NCBI RefSeq assembly: GCF_003544855.1
Contig: NZ_CP032101.1
Span: forward strand, 2,294,001-2,358,000
Length of the DNA: 64,000 nucleotides
Origin: Malaciobacter marinus
GTDB taxonomy: Bacteria > Campylobacterota > Campylobacteria > Campylobacterales > Arcobacteraceae
Reading direction: 5' to 3'
Shown here: in pieces, positions 1 through 9,840 of the stretch
How positions within the stretch are numbered: the first letter of the stretch is position 1
Layout: every line of letters starts with the position of its first letter
Notes under the pieces: model-generated
Told to the model about the DNA's origin: nothing
Databases searched by the model: none
Seen by the model: only the letters and a program-made list of their open reading frames with translations
Translations under genes and position numbers: made by a program

Positions 1-1057
1 CTTTTAATTCTTCAACACTTTTTGATGTTTTAGCATCACCTTTTTTAGGTGCATCTGGTTTAAAAAACCTTGTAATTGAGTTATCTTGTTGTTCTTCTAC
101 CATAAAAATAGTATAACTAGTACCCATCATTAAAAGTCCCATAATAGACAATATTCCAGTTGGAAATCCTGGTATAAATCCAAAAAGAATCATTCCTATA
201 CCAACAAGCATTAAGGCTTTACTATCTTTTACTAATTGTAAAATTGATTGATTTGCAAATCTATCCTCATCCATATTTGAACGAGTAATAATAATAGCTG
301 TTGCAGTTGATAAAATAAGAGCAGGAAGTTGCGCTACTAAACCATCTCCAATAGTTAAAATAGTGTAAATCTCTCCACTTTGAGAAACAGTCATATCATG
401 TTGAAATAGTCCTATTAAAAGTCCACCAATTAAGTTTACTAAAGTAATAATAATACCAGCAACAGCATCACCTTTAACAAACTTTGATGAACCATCCATA
501 GCTCCATAAAAGTTAGCATCAGAGATCAACTCTTTTCTTCTTATTTGTGCTTCTTTATCATCAATAAACCCAGCATTTAAATCAGCATCAATTGCCATTT
601 GTTTACCAGGCATTGAATCAAGTGTAAATCTCGCAGTAACCTCAGCAACTCTGGTAGCACCTTTTGTTACAACCATAAAGTTAATTAATACAAGAATAAT
701 AAAAATGATAATACCAATTACCATATTACCACCAACAACAAAATCACCAAAGGCGGAGATTATTGAACTTACGGCTTCTGGACCGTTATGTCCTTCACTT
801 AAAATTGATCTTGTAGTTGCAATATTTAAAGACAATCGAAAAAGTGCAAGTATTAAAATAATTGTGGGAAATGTAGTAAGATCAGATGGTCTTTGAATAT
901 ATAATGAAATCAATAATATAAGTAAAGACAAAGATAAAGATACTACCAAGAAGAAATCTAAAACTCCTTTTGATAAAGGAACAATAATAATCATAAGTAT
1001 AGCAACAAAAAGTGCTACTACAAATAAATCTTTTGACAGTATCTTTCTTATATTCAT
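1..1057 (-). CDS. flhA: Flagellar export apparatus protein FlhA (N-terminal part, cut by window edge)
   Basis: FlhA is the large inner-membrane subunit of the flagellar type III export gate; its membrane part helps couple proton flow to export and its cytoplasmic part docks substrates and chaperones. The reverse strand reads openly from an ATG at 1057 to the left edge, giving about 352 N-terminal residues. It starts MNIRKILSKDLFV and has several hydrophobic segments. The FHIPEP-family cytoplasmic loop lies near residues 135-175 and contains RFTLDSMPGKQMAIDADLNA. The C-terminal cytoplasmic domain lies outside the window. It follows flgL by 12 bases on the same strand and is probably the last visible gene of the flagellar run. 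The family assignment is secure from the loop motif. Confidence 0.95.
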   Translation of the reverse strand, partial: MNIRKILSKDLFVVALFVAILMIIIVPLSKGVLDFFLVVSLSLSLLILLISLYIQRPSDLTTFPTIILILALFRLSLNIATTRSILSEGHNGPEAVSSIISAFGDFVVGGNMVIGIIIFIILVLINFMVVTKGATRVAEVTARFTLDSMPGKQMAIDADLNAGFIDDKEAQIRRKELISDANFYGAMDGSSKFVKGDAVAGIIITLVNLIGGLLIGLFQHDMTVSQSGEIYTILTIGDGLVAQLPALILSTATAIIITRSNMDEDRFANQSILQLVKDSKALMLVGIGMILFGFIPGFPTGILSIMGLLMMGTSYTIFMVEEQQDNSITRFFKPDAPKKGDAKTSKSVEELK

Positions 1058-1069
1058 TTAAACCTAAAA

Positions 1070-2215
1070 TTATCTAACAAAATTAACTAATGACATTTCA
1101 TTAGCTTTATTTATCGTCGTATAAAGTGATGTATATGTTAATTCTAATGCTTTTGCTTCCATTGCAACTTTTGCAAGATTTGCTCCAGCAGTTTCTTCGT
1201 ACAACACATTATAATGTGTTAATTTCGATGAAACTTTTTCTAATGAAACTTCAAAAATTCTATTTCTAACACCTAAATTAGTATGAGCTGCATTTATAGT
1301 GTCATATGCTGCATTTACATTTTCTAAAGTTTCTCTTAATTTATCCATAGCTTCAGCTTCAGTTACAGGAGTACCAGTTGAATCAACTTGTCTTAAAGCA
1401 TTAATACCTGTATCTAAAATATCGAAAATATTCTCTTTAGCTTCTAAAACTTGCCCAGGAATTGCTACAGGATTAGTTGTTTCATATGTTTTTGGTGTAG
1501 TTGAAGGCAAGATTTCAGTAACTGGCATAGTTTCAGTAGTAGCACCCATTTCAGTATGCTTAACTATTTCAGGAACAGCTGGATTTAAAACCCACTCATT
1601 ACCAGATTCATCTATTATTCTTTGATTTTCACTAAAATTTAATTTTTCTCCAACTGCTGCTTCATCTACAGTGTTCATCATCAAATCAAAGCCAGATACA
1701 CCTCTTTCTCTATAAGAGCCTTCTTCCACAGCAACTTTTTTTAAATATCCATTACCCTCATAAGTAATCTTTCCAGTTACAGGATCTTCAACAAAAGGAG
1801 CTTGACCACCATTTGTTCCACTAAATAAATACTCACCATTTGCTTGTTCATTTGAAAATAAAAGAATACTTTTTTTCATACCCTCAAGATTAATAGCAAT
1901 ACTTTTCTTTGATTCAGCATCCATAGTACCATCAAGTGCTCTTAAAATTTCAGATTTAATTGTTGACATCAAATCTTTAATATCAGCAACTGAAGAGTCA
2001 GCTGAATTATTTTGAGCATCAATTATTTCAATTTGTTTTTTTATTCCCTCATAAACTGAAACTTTATCCTCAATATAAATCTCTTTTGTAAAAACTAAAG
2101 AATCATCACTTCCATCGTCTATTTTCTTTTTAGTACTTTGTTGATAATTTATTCTTTCATACTTTTCATTTAATATATCTAATCTGTACATAGATTCACT
2201 TAAACTATTAATCAT
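1070..2215 (-). CDS. flgL: Flagellar hook-filament junction protein FlgL (HAP3)
   Basis: FlgL forms the second junction ring between hook and filament and is exported through the flagellar channel. The 381-residue protein has the flagellin-like N-terminal coiled region (about 1-140, with SMYRLDILNEKYERINYQQS and later NGEYLFSGTNGG) and a C-terminal helical region ending in LTYTSLYTTINKANEMSLVNFV, which matches the D0/D1 ends of the flagellin/FlgL family. The variable middle carries a Thr/Pro/Glu-rich stretch (about 215-265). The start overlaps the fliI stop by 4 bases, so the two are translationally coupled. Its partner flgK is not in the window. Confidence 0.9.
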   Translation of the reverse strand: MINSLSESMYRLDILNEKYERINYQQSTKKKIDDGSDDSLVFTKEIYIEDKVSVYEGIKKQIEIIDAQNNSADSSVADIKDLMSTIKSEILRALDGTMDAESKKSIAINLEGMKKSILLFSNEQANGEYLFSGTNGGQAPFVEDPVTGKITYEGNGYLKKVAVEEGSYRERGVSGFDLMMNTVDEAAVGEKLNFSENQRIIDESGNEWVLNPAVPEIVKHTEMGATTETMPVTEILPSTTPKTYETTNPVAIPGQVLEAKENIFDILDTGINALRQVDSTGTPVTEAEAMDKLRETLENVNAAYDTINAAHTNLGVRNRIFEVSLEKVSSKLTHYNVLYEETAGANLAKVAMEAKALELTYTSLYTTINKANEMSLVNFVR

Positions 2216-3519
2216 TGTAGCACCTCCTTAAGCATATTAACAATATCTTCAAAGGTATATTGTTCTTTAGTGCCTTGAGTAAGAAATTCTCTTATCTTCT
2301 CTTTTTTAGCTAATGCATTATCAAGTTCTGGATCCATTCCAGCTTTATATGCACCTACTCTAACAAGTACCTCATTCTCTTTTATAAGAGATAATACCCT
2401 TTTTAACTTTAAAAAGTAATTATAGTGATTATCATCAACAACCTTATCCATTACCCTTGAAGCTGATTTTAAAAGATTTATTGGAGGATAAAAACCTTGC
2501 TCTGTCAAATCTCTTGTTAATACAATATGACCATCTAAAATTGACCTACTTTGATCTGCTATTGGATCATTCATATCATCACCATCAACTAAAACAGTAA
2601 AAAATGCTGTTATTGAACCTTTTGCATTGCTACCAGCTCTTTCCATAAGTTGAGGCAAAAGTGCAAAAACAGAAGGTGGATAACCTCTACTTACAGGTGG
2701 TTCACCTGTACTTAAACCTATTTCTCTTTGTGCCATTGCAAATCTTGTAACTGAATCCATCATCAAAAGGACATCATGACCTTTATCTCTGAAAAATTCT
2801 GCAATAGCCATTGCTGTAAAAGCACCATATTTACGCATCAATGCTGACTCATCAGAGGTTGCAGCTACAATAATTGTATTTTCCAAATTGTCATCTAAAT
2901 TATAATGAATGAACTCAGGAATTTCACGCCCTCTTTCACCAATTAATGCAACAACTTTTATCTGAGCTTCACAACCTTTTACAATCATTCCCATAAGCGT
3001 TGATTTACCAACACCAGAACCAGCAAAAATACCTACTTTTTGACCTTTCCCTGATGTAAGCATAGAATCAACTGCCTTAACACCTGTTGAAAATCTTTGA
3101 TTAATTATACCTCGTTCTAATGCAGGCATAGAAAGCTTATTGATTGCTGAACTCTCAGGAGTATCTCTAATCTTTCCTTTGCCATCAATAGGATCACCAA
3201 GTGCATTTACAACTCTATTTAAAAGACCATATCCAGTTTTAACATTCAAGCCCTCTTTTTGCAAGTAGACTTTATCATGTATTCTAAAACCTTCAATAAA
3301 AGAAAAAGGAACGATTGTAAAATCTTGTCCATCAATTGAAGCTATCATTCCAAGTACAGTATAAAGGTGTTGAACTGATTCAATTTTAACAATATCTCCA
3401 ACTGCAACTTCAATTCCTGTTGCTACAATTGTTGTTGTACTTATGTGTTTTATTCTTCCAAAAGGAATTGATAAATTTGCACTATCTATGCTATTTAGTA
3501 AACTATCAATATCCATCAT
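2212..3519 (-). CDS. fliI: Flagellar export ATPase FliI
   Basis: FliI is the F1-beta-like ATPase that works with FliH to deliver export substrates to the FlhA/FlhB gate. In the 435 residues I see Walker A AGSGVGKST at about 166-174, the catalytic-glutamate region GERGREI at 194-200, Walker B VLLMMDS at 250-256, and the ATP-synthase alpha/beta signature GYPPSVFALLPQ near 279-290. Length and motif spacing are normal. The gene starts immediately after the stop of the upstream TPR gene (ATGATG context) and overlaps flgL downstream, so it sits inside a tightly packed flagellar operon. FliH is encoded separately, near 24.4 kb. Confidence 0.97.
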   Translation of the reverse strand: MMDIDSLLNSIDSANLSIPFGRIKHISTTTIVATGIEVAVGDIVKIESVQHLYTVLGMIASIDGQDFTIVPFSFIEGFRIHDKVYLQKEGLNVKTGYGLLNRVVNALGDPIDGKGKIRDTPESSAINKLSMPALERGIINQRFSTGVKAVDSMLTSGKGQKVGIFAGSGVGKSTLMGMIVKGCEAQIKVVALIGERGREIPEFIHYNLDDNLENTIIVAATSDESALMRKYGAFTAMAIAEFFRDKGHDVLLMMDSVTRFAMAQREIGLSTGEPPVSRGYPPSVFALLPQLMERAGSNAKGSITAFFTVLVDGDDMNDPIADQSRSILDGHIVLTRDLTEQGFYPPINLLKSASRVMDKVVDDNHYNYFLKLKRVLSLIKENEVLVRVGAYKAGMDPELDNALAKKEKIREFLTQGTKEQYTFEDIVNMLKEVLQ

Positions 3520-5513
3520 TACATCTCATCACACATTTTTTTATATAAACTATCTTGTGTACCCTCAACCTCTTTGCACTTTTTAACATATTCTTCTTTT
3601 TTTTGATTATTTTCTAAAGTTTCATAAGCTTTTATAACCTCATAATATGATTTTACTAAATCATTTGGCTTAATCTTTCTATTTGTATCTAAGCCCTCAA
3701 GTAAATAGTTTAAAGCTTTTTGTGTATTGTTTTTATTTTTTTCATATTTTGCAAGTTCTTGTTCAACAAAAGGAGAATAAACTCTTGCTTTTATATCTTT
3801 TTGTTTATTATATAAATTAGTCAATATTTCATAAGCTTCTTCTTTTTTATCTTGCTCTAATAAATAAAGATAATATTGATAGTAAAAGTCAATAATCATA
3901 GGATTATTTTCATTTGCTTTTATATAGTCTTTATTATTCTGAGCATATGAATAAAATCTTTTCATTGATATTGGTTCATTTTTTGAATTTAAAATCAAAA
4001 ATCTATATAAAAACTCTTTTGCTAAAACATCTTTATCATCTACCATTTCTACTTTGGCAGAAAAGCCCATTGCTTCATCTAATAAGCCTAATTTATATGC
4101 CATTTGTTCCAAATAAAGATATATTTGTGCATCTCTGCTTCTATTAAATGCATCTTTCATAAGTAAGTATGCTCTTTCATATGGTTCTTGAACCATACAC
4201 TGGAAAAAATCTTCTTTTGTTTCTTCATCATCTATTAATTTTTGTAAAGTTTCTCTTCTTGATGTTTTTAGTGTAGTATTTAATAAAGCACATTTTCCTT
4301 CTGATAAATACTGTTTTATCATCTCAATATTAACTACATCAAAAATTGCATTCATACTATCATAACCAAATCTTTTAGCAATTGAATTTGAAATTTTACT
4401 ATAAACTCTTTTTTTCCTTAATATTGTTTCATACTTTTTATCTCTTTTCTCATTTAGCAACTCTTGTAATAATACTTTTTGTTGCATTGACGCAGATTCA
4501 TTGTATTTGTTTGAAACAACATTTGGATCAATTTTTCCTTCTCTCATATAAATTTCATCAATATACATTTTTGCTTTATCAACATACATACCATTTGGAT
4601 AATTCTTTAAAATATCTTCATATAATTCTCTTGCTTTTATTAAATATTTTGGTGTTCCCTCATACATAAGCATATATGTATTTGCAAGTTTAATTTTAAA
4701 CTCTTCAATCATTTGTTTATCATCTGTTCGTTTAATCAGTTCAGTTAAAATTTTAATTGCAAACTCTGGCATTTTTGCATTTATTAATCTATCTACTTTA
4801 TCTAAAGCTAAATAAGAATCCTTTGCATAATACTCTATATTTTTATCTAATACTTTAGAGATTAATTCATAAGCTTCATCATATTTATTATCTGCAATAT
4901 AAACATCAAAAAGTTCATCTGCTACAATTGTTGCTACTAAAATATCTGTTGTTTTAGTTAAAACTTCATATAAGATTCTAGCAGCTTTATCATATTTGTA
5001 TTGAAATTTATATACTTTTGCTAAATGTATTTTTCCATAAGCTTTAGTAACATTGTCATTAAAACTATTAATAATAATATTTGCAAAATATTCAGCCTCA
5101 CTAGTTTTGTTTGAATAAAGTTTTAAATCGACTAAAAGCATATAAGCTTTTGCAAGTTGGTCTTCTCTTATTTTTGAACTATTTATAGCAGTTTCTAGCT
5201 CTTTTACTGCATCTAGGATAAATCTTTTTGTTTTCTTTTTGAGTGATAATTCAGCATACAATACATAAATATCTGTTTCTAAAAGTTTTATTTTATTTTT
5301 ATTTTTAAAATCATTTATTTGATCATAGGCTTCATCAACCTTACCTTTTTTTGCGAGCATTCTTACATTTTCAATAATATCAAAACCATCTGCAATTGCT
5401 TGCTTTCTTTCTTGAGAAATTTGTTCATTTGCAGAGTTTATAAAGCTATAGTAAAAATCTTTTTTAGCAAAAGAAAATGATACTAATAAAAATAAAATTA
5501 TTATATTTTTCAA
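3519..5513 (-). CDS. Exported TPR-repeat protein, candidate flagellar motor accessory (PflA/PflB-like)
   Basis: The 664-residue protein has a Sec signal peptide (MKNIIILFLLVSFSFA, cleavage near 16) followed by an almost entirely helical, TPR-like architecture with many A/Y/L-spaced helix pairs, for example KAYGKIHLAKVYKFQYKYDKA near 155-180 in a longer array to the C-terminus. It should therefore be periplasmic or surface-associated on the periplasmic side. It lies between flhB and fliI with 4-base or shorter junctions, so it is expressed with the export apparatus. Campylobacterota have periplasmic TPR proteins (PflA and partners) that build motor disks around the stators, so I infer such a role. 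I cannot tell from sequence alone which Pfl protein it would correspond to. The start is a TTG with an AGAGG-like ribosome site just upstream. Confidence 0.75.
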   Translation of the reverse strand: MKNIIILFLLVSFSFAKKDFYYSFINSANEQISQERKQAIADGFDIIENVRMLAKKGKVDEAYDQINDFKNKNKIKLLETDIYVLYAELSLKKKTKRFILDAVKELETAINSSKIREDQLAKAYMLLVDLKLYSNKTSEAEYFANIIINSFNDNVTKAYGKIHLAKVYKFQYKYDKAARILYEVLTKTTDILVATIVADELFDVYIADNKYDEAYELISKVLDKNIEYYAKDSYLALDKVDRLINAKMPEFAIKILTELIKRTDDKQMIEEFKIKLANTYMLMYEGTPKYLIKARELYEDILKNYPNGMYVDKAKMYIDEIYMREGKIDPNVVSNKYNESASMQQKVLLQELLNEKRDKKYETILRKKRVYSKISNSIAKRFGYDSMNAIFDVVNIEMIKQYLSEGKCALLNTTLKTSRRETLQKLIDDEETKEDFFQCMVQEPYERAYLLMKDAFNRSRDAQIYLYLEQMAYKLGLLDEAMGFSAKVEMVDDKDVLAKEFLYRFLILNSKNEPISMKRFYSYAQNNKDYIKANENNPMIIDFYYQYYLYLLEQDKKEEAYEILTNLYNKQKDIKARVYSPFVEQELAKYEKNKNNTQKALNYLLEGLDTNRKIKPNDLVKSYYEVIKAYETLENNQKKEEYVKKCKEVEGTQDSLYKKMCDEM

Positions 5514-5517
5514 ACAA

Positions 5518-6570
5518 CTACCTCTTTTTCTTTTTTAATTCAAATACATATGCAAATATCTCTGCAATTGCCTTGTAAAACTCACCTGGTATTTCTTGAG
5601 ATATTTCAATTTGATCATGTATAGATCTAGCTAGTGCAGGGTTTTCAATAATTGGAATATCATTCTCTTTAGCTACATCTTTTATTCTTAATGCAATAAA
5701 ATCAATACCTTTTGCAATCATTTTAGGAGCAGTGTCTACTTGATTATCATATTTTAAAGCAACAGCATAATGAGTAGGATTTGTAATAACAACATCCGCA
5801 TCTGGAACATCTGACATCATTCTTTTCATAGACATTTCCATCTGTATTTTTCTAATACGCCCCTTTACTTGAGGATCACCATCCATATTTTTAAATTCAT
5901 CTTTTATATCTTGTTTACTCATTCTTAATGATTTTAAATAATAAAATCTTGTAAAGAAAAAATCCATTATAGCAAAAATTATTATAATAAGTAATATACT
6001 TGCTAAAAAGATAACAGTTAAATCAATCATTTTGCTTAATGTTGCATGCAAAGACATATTCATCATCGCAAGATAATCTTCTCCTGTTAGCAAAATAATA
6101 ACAACCATTACACCCATAATAATTATTAACTTCATTGTTAGTTTTAATGATTCAATGGCTTTTTTTAAACCAAAAATATTTCCAAAACCTTTTATTGGAT
6201 CTAGCTTTTGCAAATCAAACTTCAAAGGAGTAACAACAAATCCAAATTGAGTCCAATTTGTAATTAAAGTTAGAAGAAAAACTAAAGCAAATAATGGAGC
6301 TAGTGCTGATAACATAGTCATAGTAATAGTATAAGTTAATGTATAATATATATTAGCATCTAACTCTTGTCCTATAAAACCATAAGAGTAAAGCATTAAT
6401 TTTTTTATTTGAGTCCAAAAATGACCTGAAAAAAATACTAAATAAATCGATCCAAAAAATAAAATTGCAGCACCTGTAACTTCCATAGATTTATTGACAT
6501 TACCCTCTTTCTTGGCGTCTTCAATCTTTTTGGGTGTGGGTTCTTCGGTTTTTTCATCTTCATCAGCCAT
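5518..6570 (-). CDS. flhB: Flagellar export switch protein FlhB
   Basis: FlhB is the substrate-specificity switch of the flagellar secretion system. The 350-residue protein begins with the typical acidic and lysine-rich segment (EKTEEPTPKKIEDAKKEG), then four membrane segments (about 30-50, 85-105, 145-162, 184-204), and a cytoplasmic domain with the autocleavage motif NPTH at 264-267. Cleavage there changes export from rod/hook to filament proteins, in concert with FliK, which is encoded two genes upstream. It follows fliR with a 9-base gap and precedes the exported TPR gene by 4 bases. All key residues appear intact. Confidence 0.97.
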   Translation of the reverse strand: MADEDEKTEEPTPKKIEDAKKEGNVNKSMEVTGAAILFFGSIYLVFFSGHFWTQIKKLMLYSYGFIGQELDANIYYTLTYTITMTMLSALAPLFALVFLLTLITNWTQFGFVVTPLKFDLQKLDPIKGFGNIFGLKKAIESLKLTMKLIIIMGVMVVIILLTGEDYLAMMNMSLHATLSKMIDLTVIFLASILLIIIIFAIMDFFFTRFYYLKSLRMSKQDIKDEFKNMDGDPQVKGRIRKIQMEMSMKRMMSDVPDADVVITNPTHYAVALKYDNQVDTAPKMIAKGIDFIALRIKDVAKENDIPIIENPALARSIHDQIEISQEIPGEFYKAIAEIFAYVFELKKKKR

Positions 6571-6579
6571 AAATTAACC

Positions 6580-7329
6580 TTATTGAAACTTGTTTATAAA
6601 AAAATTTGTAAACGAGTGTGTAAAAATTTCCATTCCAAATATTAAAAATAGAAAAATAACTGCAAATTTCAACTGAAACGTAATAACAAATGGAGAAAAT
6701 GCAGGCATTGATCTTGTACCATAACCATAATATAAATCAAGTATAAATGCAATAAAAAAAAGAGGCAATGCAAAAGAGAAAGAAAAAGCAAAAAGCCTAT
6801 TTATTTCATCAATAATAATCTGTATTCCATCATATGAGAATATATCAAAATAACCCAAATGAATTATAGAAAAACTTTTTACTAGAATAACAAATGTCAT
6901 CTCATACATGCCTGTTTCAAAAAAAAGCACTAAAGCAACCATATACAAAAATCTATTAACAACACCTTCTTGTGTCCCTGTTGCAGGATCAAACATATTT
7001 GCCATAGATAAAGCTGTTGAGTACTCAATTAACTCCCCTATTATTCTAACAGCAGAAAATATAATATGTACAAAAAAAGCAGCAACTGCTCCTAATGTTA
7101 TTTCACTTATTAGTGAAAGTACAAACATATCTTGAGTAACTAAATTTTTTACTTCAATAATTGGAAATAAAAAAATAGTAACAAAAAAGGCAAAAGTTAC
7201 TCTAATTTTTGGACTAACTGCACTATGACCATAAACTGGCATAAAAGCTACAAAAGATAATATTCTTGCAAGAAGTAGTAAAAATTTAATTACTACAGCT
7301 TCATTTAGTAAGGATAAAAAGGCTTCCAT
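6580..7329 (-). CDS. fliR: Flagellar export gate protein FliR
   Basis: FliR is the polytopic membrane subunit that, with FliP and FliQ, forms the core export gate. The 249-residue protein is very hydrophobic, with about six membrane helices and the family features LLARILSFVAFMPVYG near the N-terminus and a central FDPATGTQEG stretch. Its ATG overlaps the end of fliK by one base. fliP and fliQ, which often neighbour fliR in other phyla, are absent here, as is common for dispersed flagellar genes of Campylobacterota. Confidence 0.95.
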   Translation of the reverse strand: MEAFLSLLNEAVVIKFLLLLARILSFVAFMPVYGHSAVSPKIRVTFAFFVTIFLFPIIEVKNLVTQDMFVLSLISEITLGAVAAFFVHIIFSAVRIIGELIEYSTALSMANMFDPATGTQEGVVNRFLYMVALVLFFETGMYEMTFVILVKSFSIIHLGYFDIFSYDGIQIIIDEINRLFAFSFSFALPLFFIAFILDLYYGYGTRSMPAFSPFVITFQLKFAVIFLFLIFGMEIFTHSFTNFFINKFQ

Positions 7330-9836
7330 TACATATAATTTGAGCTTTCTTCAGATTTTTTATTTGAGTTATTCATTGAATTTAAAATATCAGCAGAAGA
7401 TGGTGTTTCTCTTCTATTTTGTTGTCCTTGGTGATTTGAAGAGTTGCTATCTTGTCCTTGATTATCAGAACTTGTACTATCATCAGATGCAAAATTAAGA
7501 TTAAATTTAGTATCAGAATCAAAATTCTTTAAAAGTGCATTTCTTAAACCTGTTTCATTATTAACAAAGGCATCAAGTGTTGCTGCATTTGATATATTTA
7601 AACTAATATTAAGACCTGAGTCTTTATCACTTTTCATTAAAATAGCAATTGACCCTAATTGCGCTGGTAAAAGATTTATTCTAAAAGCAGTTACAGGTGG
7701 TTTGTAGTTTTCATACATATTTCTTGCAACATCAGACATCATTGAAGACATTTGTTGTTGTGCACCTATGATTCTACTTTGAATACTCATGGCTAAGTTA
7801 TTTGGAACATTAATATTAACATCAGCTCCTTGATTAGCCGATGAAGAAGATGAAGAGTTTGATTGTGAATTTGCAATATTACTATTTGATATTTCTTGCA
7901 TAATATTTTTATTTGTTGTTAGTTTTTCTATAAAATTATTTCTTTGTATCTCTTTTTGTTGATTATCTTTTAGTTCGATTTTTGTTTCTTGTAAACCCAA
8001 GTCAAGCTGTTTTGCACTTGTTTTTATATCATCAACACTTTTACCTTCTTTAGCAGTTTTTACACCCTCATGCTTCGCAATAATTGATTGACTAGCAATA
8101 CTATTTTTTTGAGAACTTAAATAAATATTTGTTAAAACATCATTTCTATTACCCAATGGTACTTTTTGAGGTTCATTTACTTCTAATTTTTTTGAATCAA
8201 TTATCTCTTTATTTGAAAGTTTTGAGTCATCAACTAATTTTTCCAATAAGCTTTTTGATGAGTTTTTATTTTCTAAAGAAACTTCAGCTTTTTTATTCTC
8301 TGTAGAAGTTTTTGGATCAAGTTTTGATAGTTCTTGTGCTACTTTTTCATTTTTAGTATTATTTTCTGTTGTAGAAGATGTATTACTTGATGAGTTTTTA
8401 TTAACTTCTGTTGAATTTTCACTTACTTTGTTTTCTTGTGTTTTTAAAATTTGATTTTTATTATCACTTATATTTTCTTGTATTTTTGAACTATCTTTTT
8501 TTATTTCTAATTTTTGATTATCTATTGATTCTTTTGAGTTATCTACTTTAACTTCTTTACTATTTTGTAGATTATTCTGTTTTTGTTCAATATTTTCATT
8601 ATCTACTTTAGTATCTTTTATATTATTTTCTATATTCAAATTTTCATTTTTACTAATTTTTACTTTATTATCTGTTTGTTTTGATGTTTCAATTGTATTT
8701 GTATTAGTATCTTTTTTTGCATTATTTGCATTTATAATTATCTCTTCTGTTTTTAAAACAGTTCCATCTTGTTTAGTTTTTGAATTTGTATTTTCTGTTT
8801 TATTATCACTATTAGAACTATCAAGTTTTTTATCATTTTCTATATTTTCTAAAGAGTTATTATTTACTTTAATTTCACTTTTAGTATCTTTTAATTGTAA
8901 ATCAGGTGTCTTTTCACTATCTTTTTTTGATAATTTTTCACTATTTTGTGTTTGTGTTTTTTCTTCTTTTTCTATCTTATTATCACTATTTTTATCTAAA
9001 GAGTCTTTAGTAACTTTTTTCTCATCGCTATTTATATTCTGTTTTGACTTTTCAATATCTTTTGTATCTAGTTGATTTTGCAATAACTCTTTTATATTTT
9101 TATTATTGCTATCTTTTTTTACTTCTTTAGTATTATCATTGCTATTTAAATCATCTGTTTTTTCAGACTTATTAGCTTTTTTCTCAGTTGTTTCTTCTTT
9201 TATATTAGGATTTACTTCTTCTTTTTGATTATTAGTTTTTGATGTCAAAGATGTATCATCTAAACTTTTATCTTTTTTAGTTTGTGTTTCTATCTCTTTT
9301 AAAATATCACCACTTTTAATATCTGTTTTTTTATTATCTTTTGATTCTACGTTCTTTGAATCCTTTGATGATTCATCATTTTGAGTAGTTTTGTCTTTTG
9401 TATTAGATGTATCAGGATCTTTTTCTTTTGCATCTTCTTTATTAGAGTTTTTTGCTTTTTTTGCTTCTAAAATCATTCTATCAAGCATAGACATTGAATT
9501 ATTATCTTTTTTTGTTTCTTTAGTAGTATTGCTTTCAACATTATCAACTTCTGCATCGTTTTTTGTTTTTTCTTTATTTATTACACTACTATTTGAAGAG
9601 TCAGTTTGCTTTGTATTTTCAGATTTTTGAGTTTCACTTTTTGTATTTAATACTTTTTCTTTTTCAATTGATTTATTATCTTTAGTAGAAACTTCTTCTT
9701 TACCCTTTGAGCTTTGTGCTAAAATTGAATCAAATAAAGATAGCCCTTCTTTTTTTTCTTTAGTTTCTTTAGTACCAAAACTATTTTCAGAAGATGACTT
9801 AGTCTTTGAAGATGATAATAAATCCATTTCTTTCAT
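7329..9836 (-). CDS. fliK: Flagellar hook-length control protein FliK, very long low-complexity form
   Basis: FliK is a secreted molecular ruler that stops hook growth by acting on FlhB. At 835 residues this one is about twice the usual enterobacterial length (around 400). Roughly residues 15-600 are a Lys/Asn/Asp/Glu/Ser/Thr-rich, apparently disordered stretch with almost no hydrophobic patches. The C-terminal part (about 690-790) matches the hook-length control fold, with TAFRINLLPAQLGSIAILMK and the following GLNISLNISNAATLDAFV. Gln/Asn/Ser tails flank that domain. The gene lies between flgC and fliR. The assignment rests on the C-terminal domain and the location. Confidence 0.9.
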   Translation of the reverse strand: MKEMDLLSSSKTKSSSENSFGTKETKEKKEGLSLFDSILAQSSKGKEEVSTKDNKSIEKEKVLNTKSETQKSENTKQTDSSNSSVINKEKTKNDAEVDNVESNTTKETKKDNNSMSMLDRMILEAKKAKNSNKEDAKEKDPDTSNTKDKTTQNDESSKDSKNVESKDNKKTDIKSGDILKEIETQTKKDKSLDDTSLTSKTNNQKEEVNPNIKEETTEKKANKSEKTDDLNSNDNTKEVKKDSNNKNIKELLQNQLDTKDIEKSKQNINSDEKKVTKDSLDKNSDNKIEKEEKTQTQNSEKLSKKDSEKTPDLQLKDTKSEIKVNNNSLENIENDKKLDSSNSDNKTENTNSKTKQDGTVLKTEEIIINANNAKKDTNTNTIETSKQTDNKVKISKNENLNIENNIKDTKVDNENIEQKQNNLQNSKEVKVDNSKESIDNQKLEIKKDSSKIQENISDNKNQILKTQENKVSENSTEVNKNSSSNTSSTTENNTKNEKVAQELSKLDPKTSTENKKAEVSLENKNSSKSLLEKLVDDSKLSNKEIIDSKKLEVNEPQKVPLGNRNDVLTNIYLSSQKNSIASQSIIAKHEGVKTAKEGKSVDDIKTSAKQLDLGLQETKIELKDNQQKEIQRNNFIEKLTTNKNIMQEISNSNIANSQSNSSSSSSANQGADVNINVPNNLAMSIQSRIIGAQQQMSSMMSDVARNMYENYKPPVTAFRINLLPAQLGSIAILMKSDKDSGLNISLNISNAATLDAFVNNETGLRNALLKNFDSDTKFNLNFASDDSTSSDNQGQDSNSSNHQGQQNRRETPSSADILNSMNNSNKKSEESSNYM

Positions 9837-9840
9837 AATA

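Noticed and set aside
705-896. Plus-strand ORF inside flhA
   Set aside because: Antisense to a clear flhA reading frame; no ribosome site and no family pattern.
1299-1625. Plus-strand ORF of 108 codons inside flgL
   Set aside because: Shadow of the flgL frame; the composition mirrors its Thr-rich middle.
9391-9630. Plus-strand ORF inside fliK
   Set aside because: Reverse complement of the Lys/Asn/Ser low-complexity segment gives a long Phe/Ser/Leu frame by chance.
7500-9836. FliK low-complexity stretch as a DNA repeat array
   Set aside because: No fixed repeat unit or spacing; biased amino-acid use explains the look. It is not a CRISPR or tandem-repeat locus.
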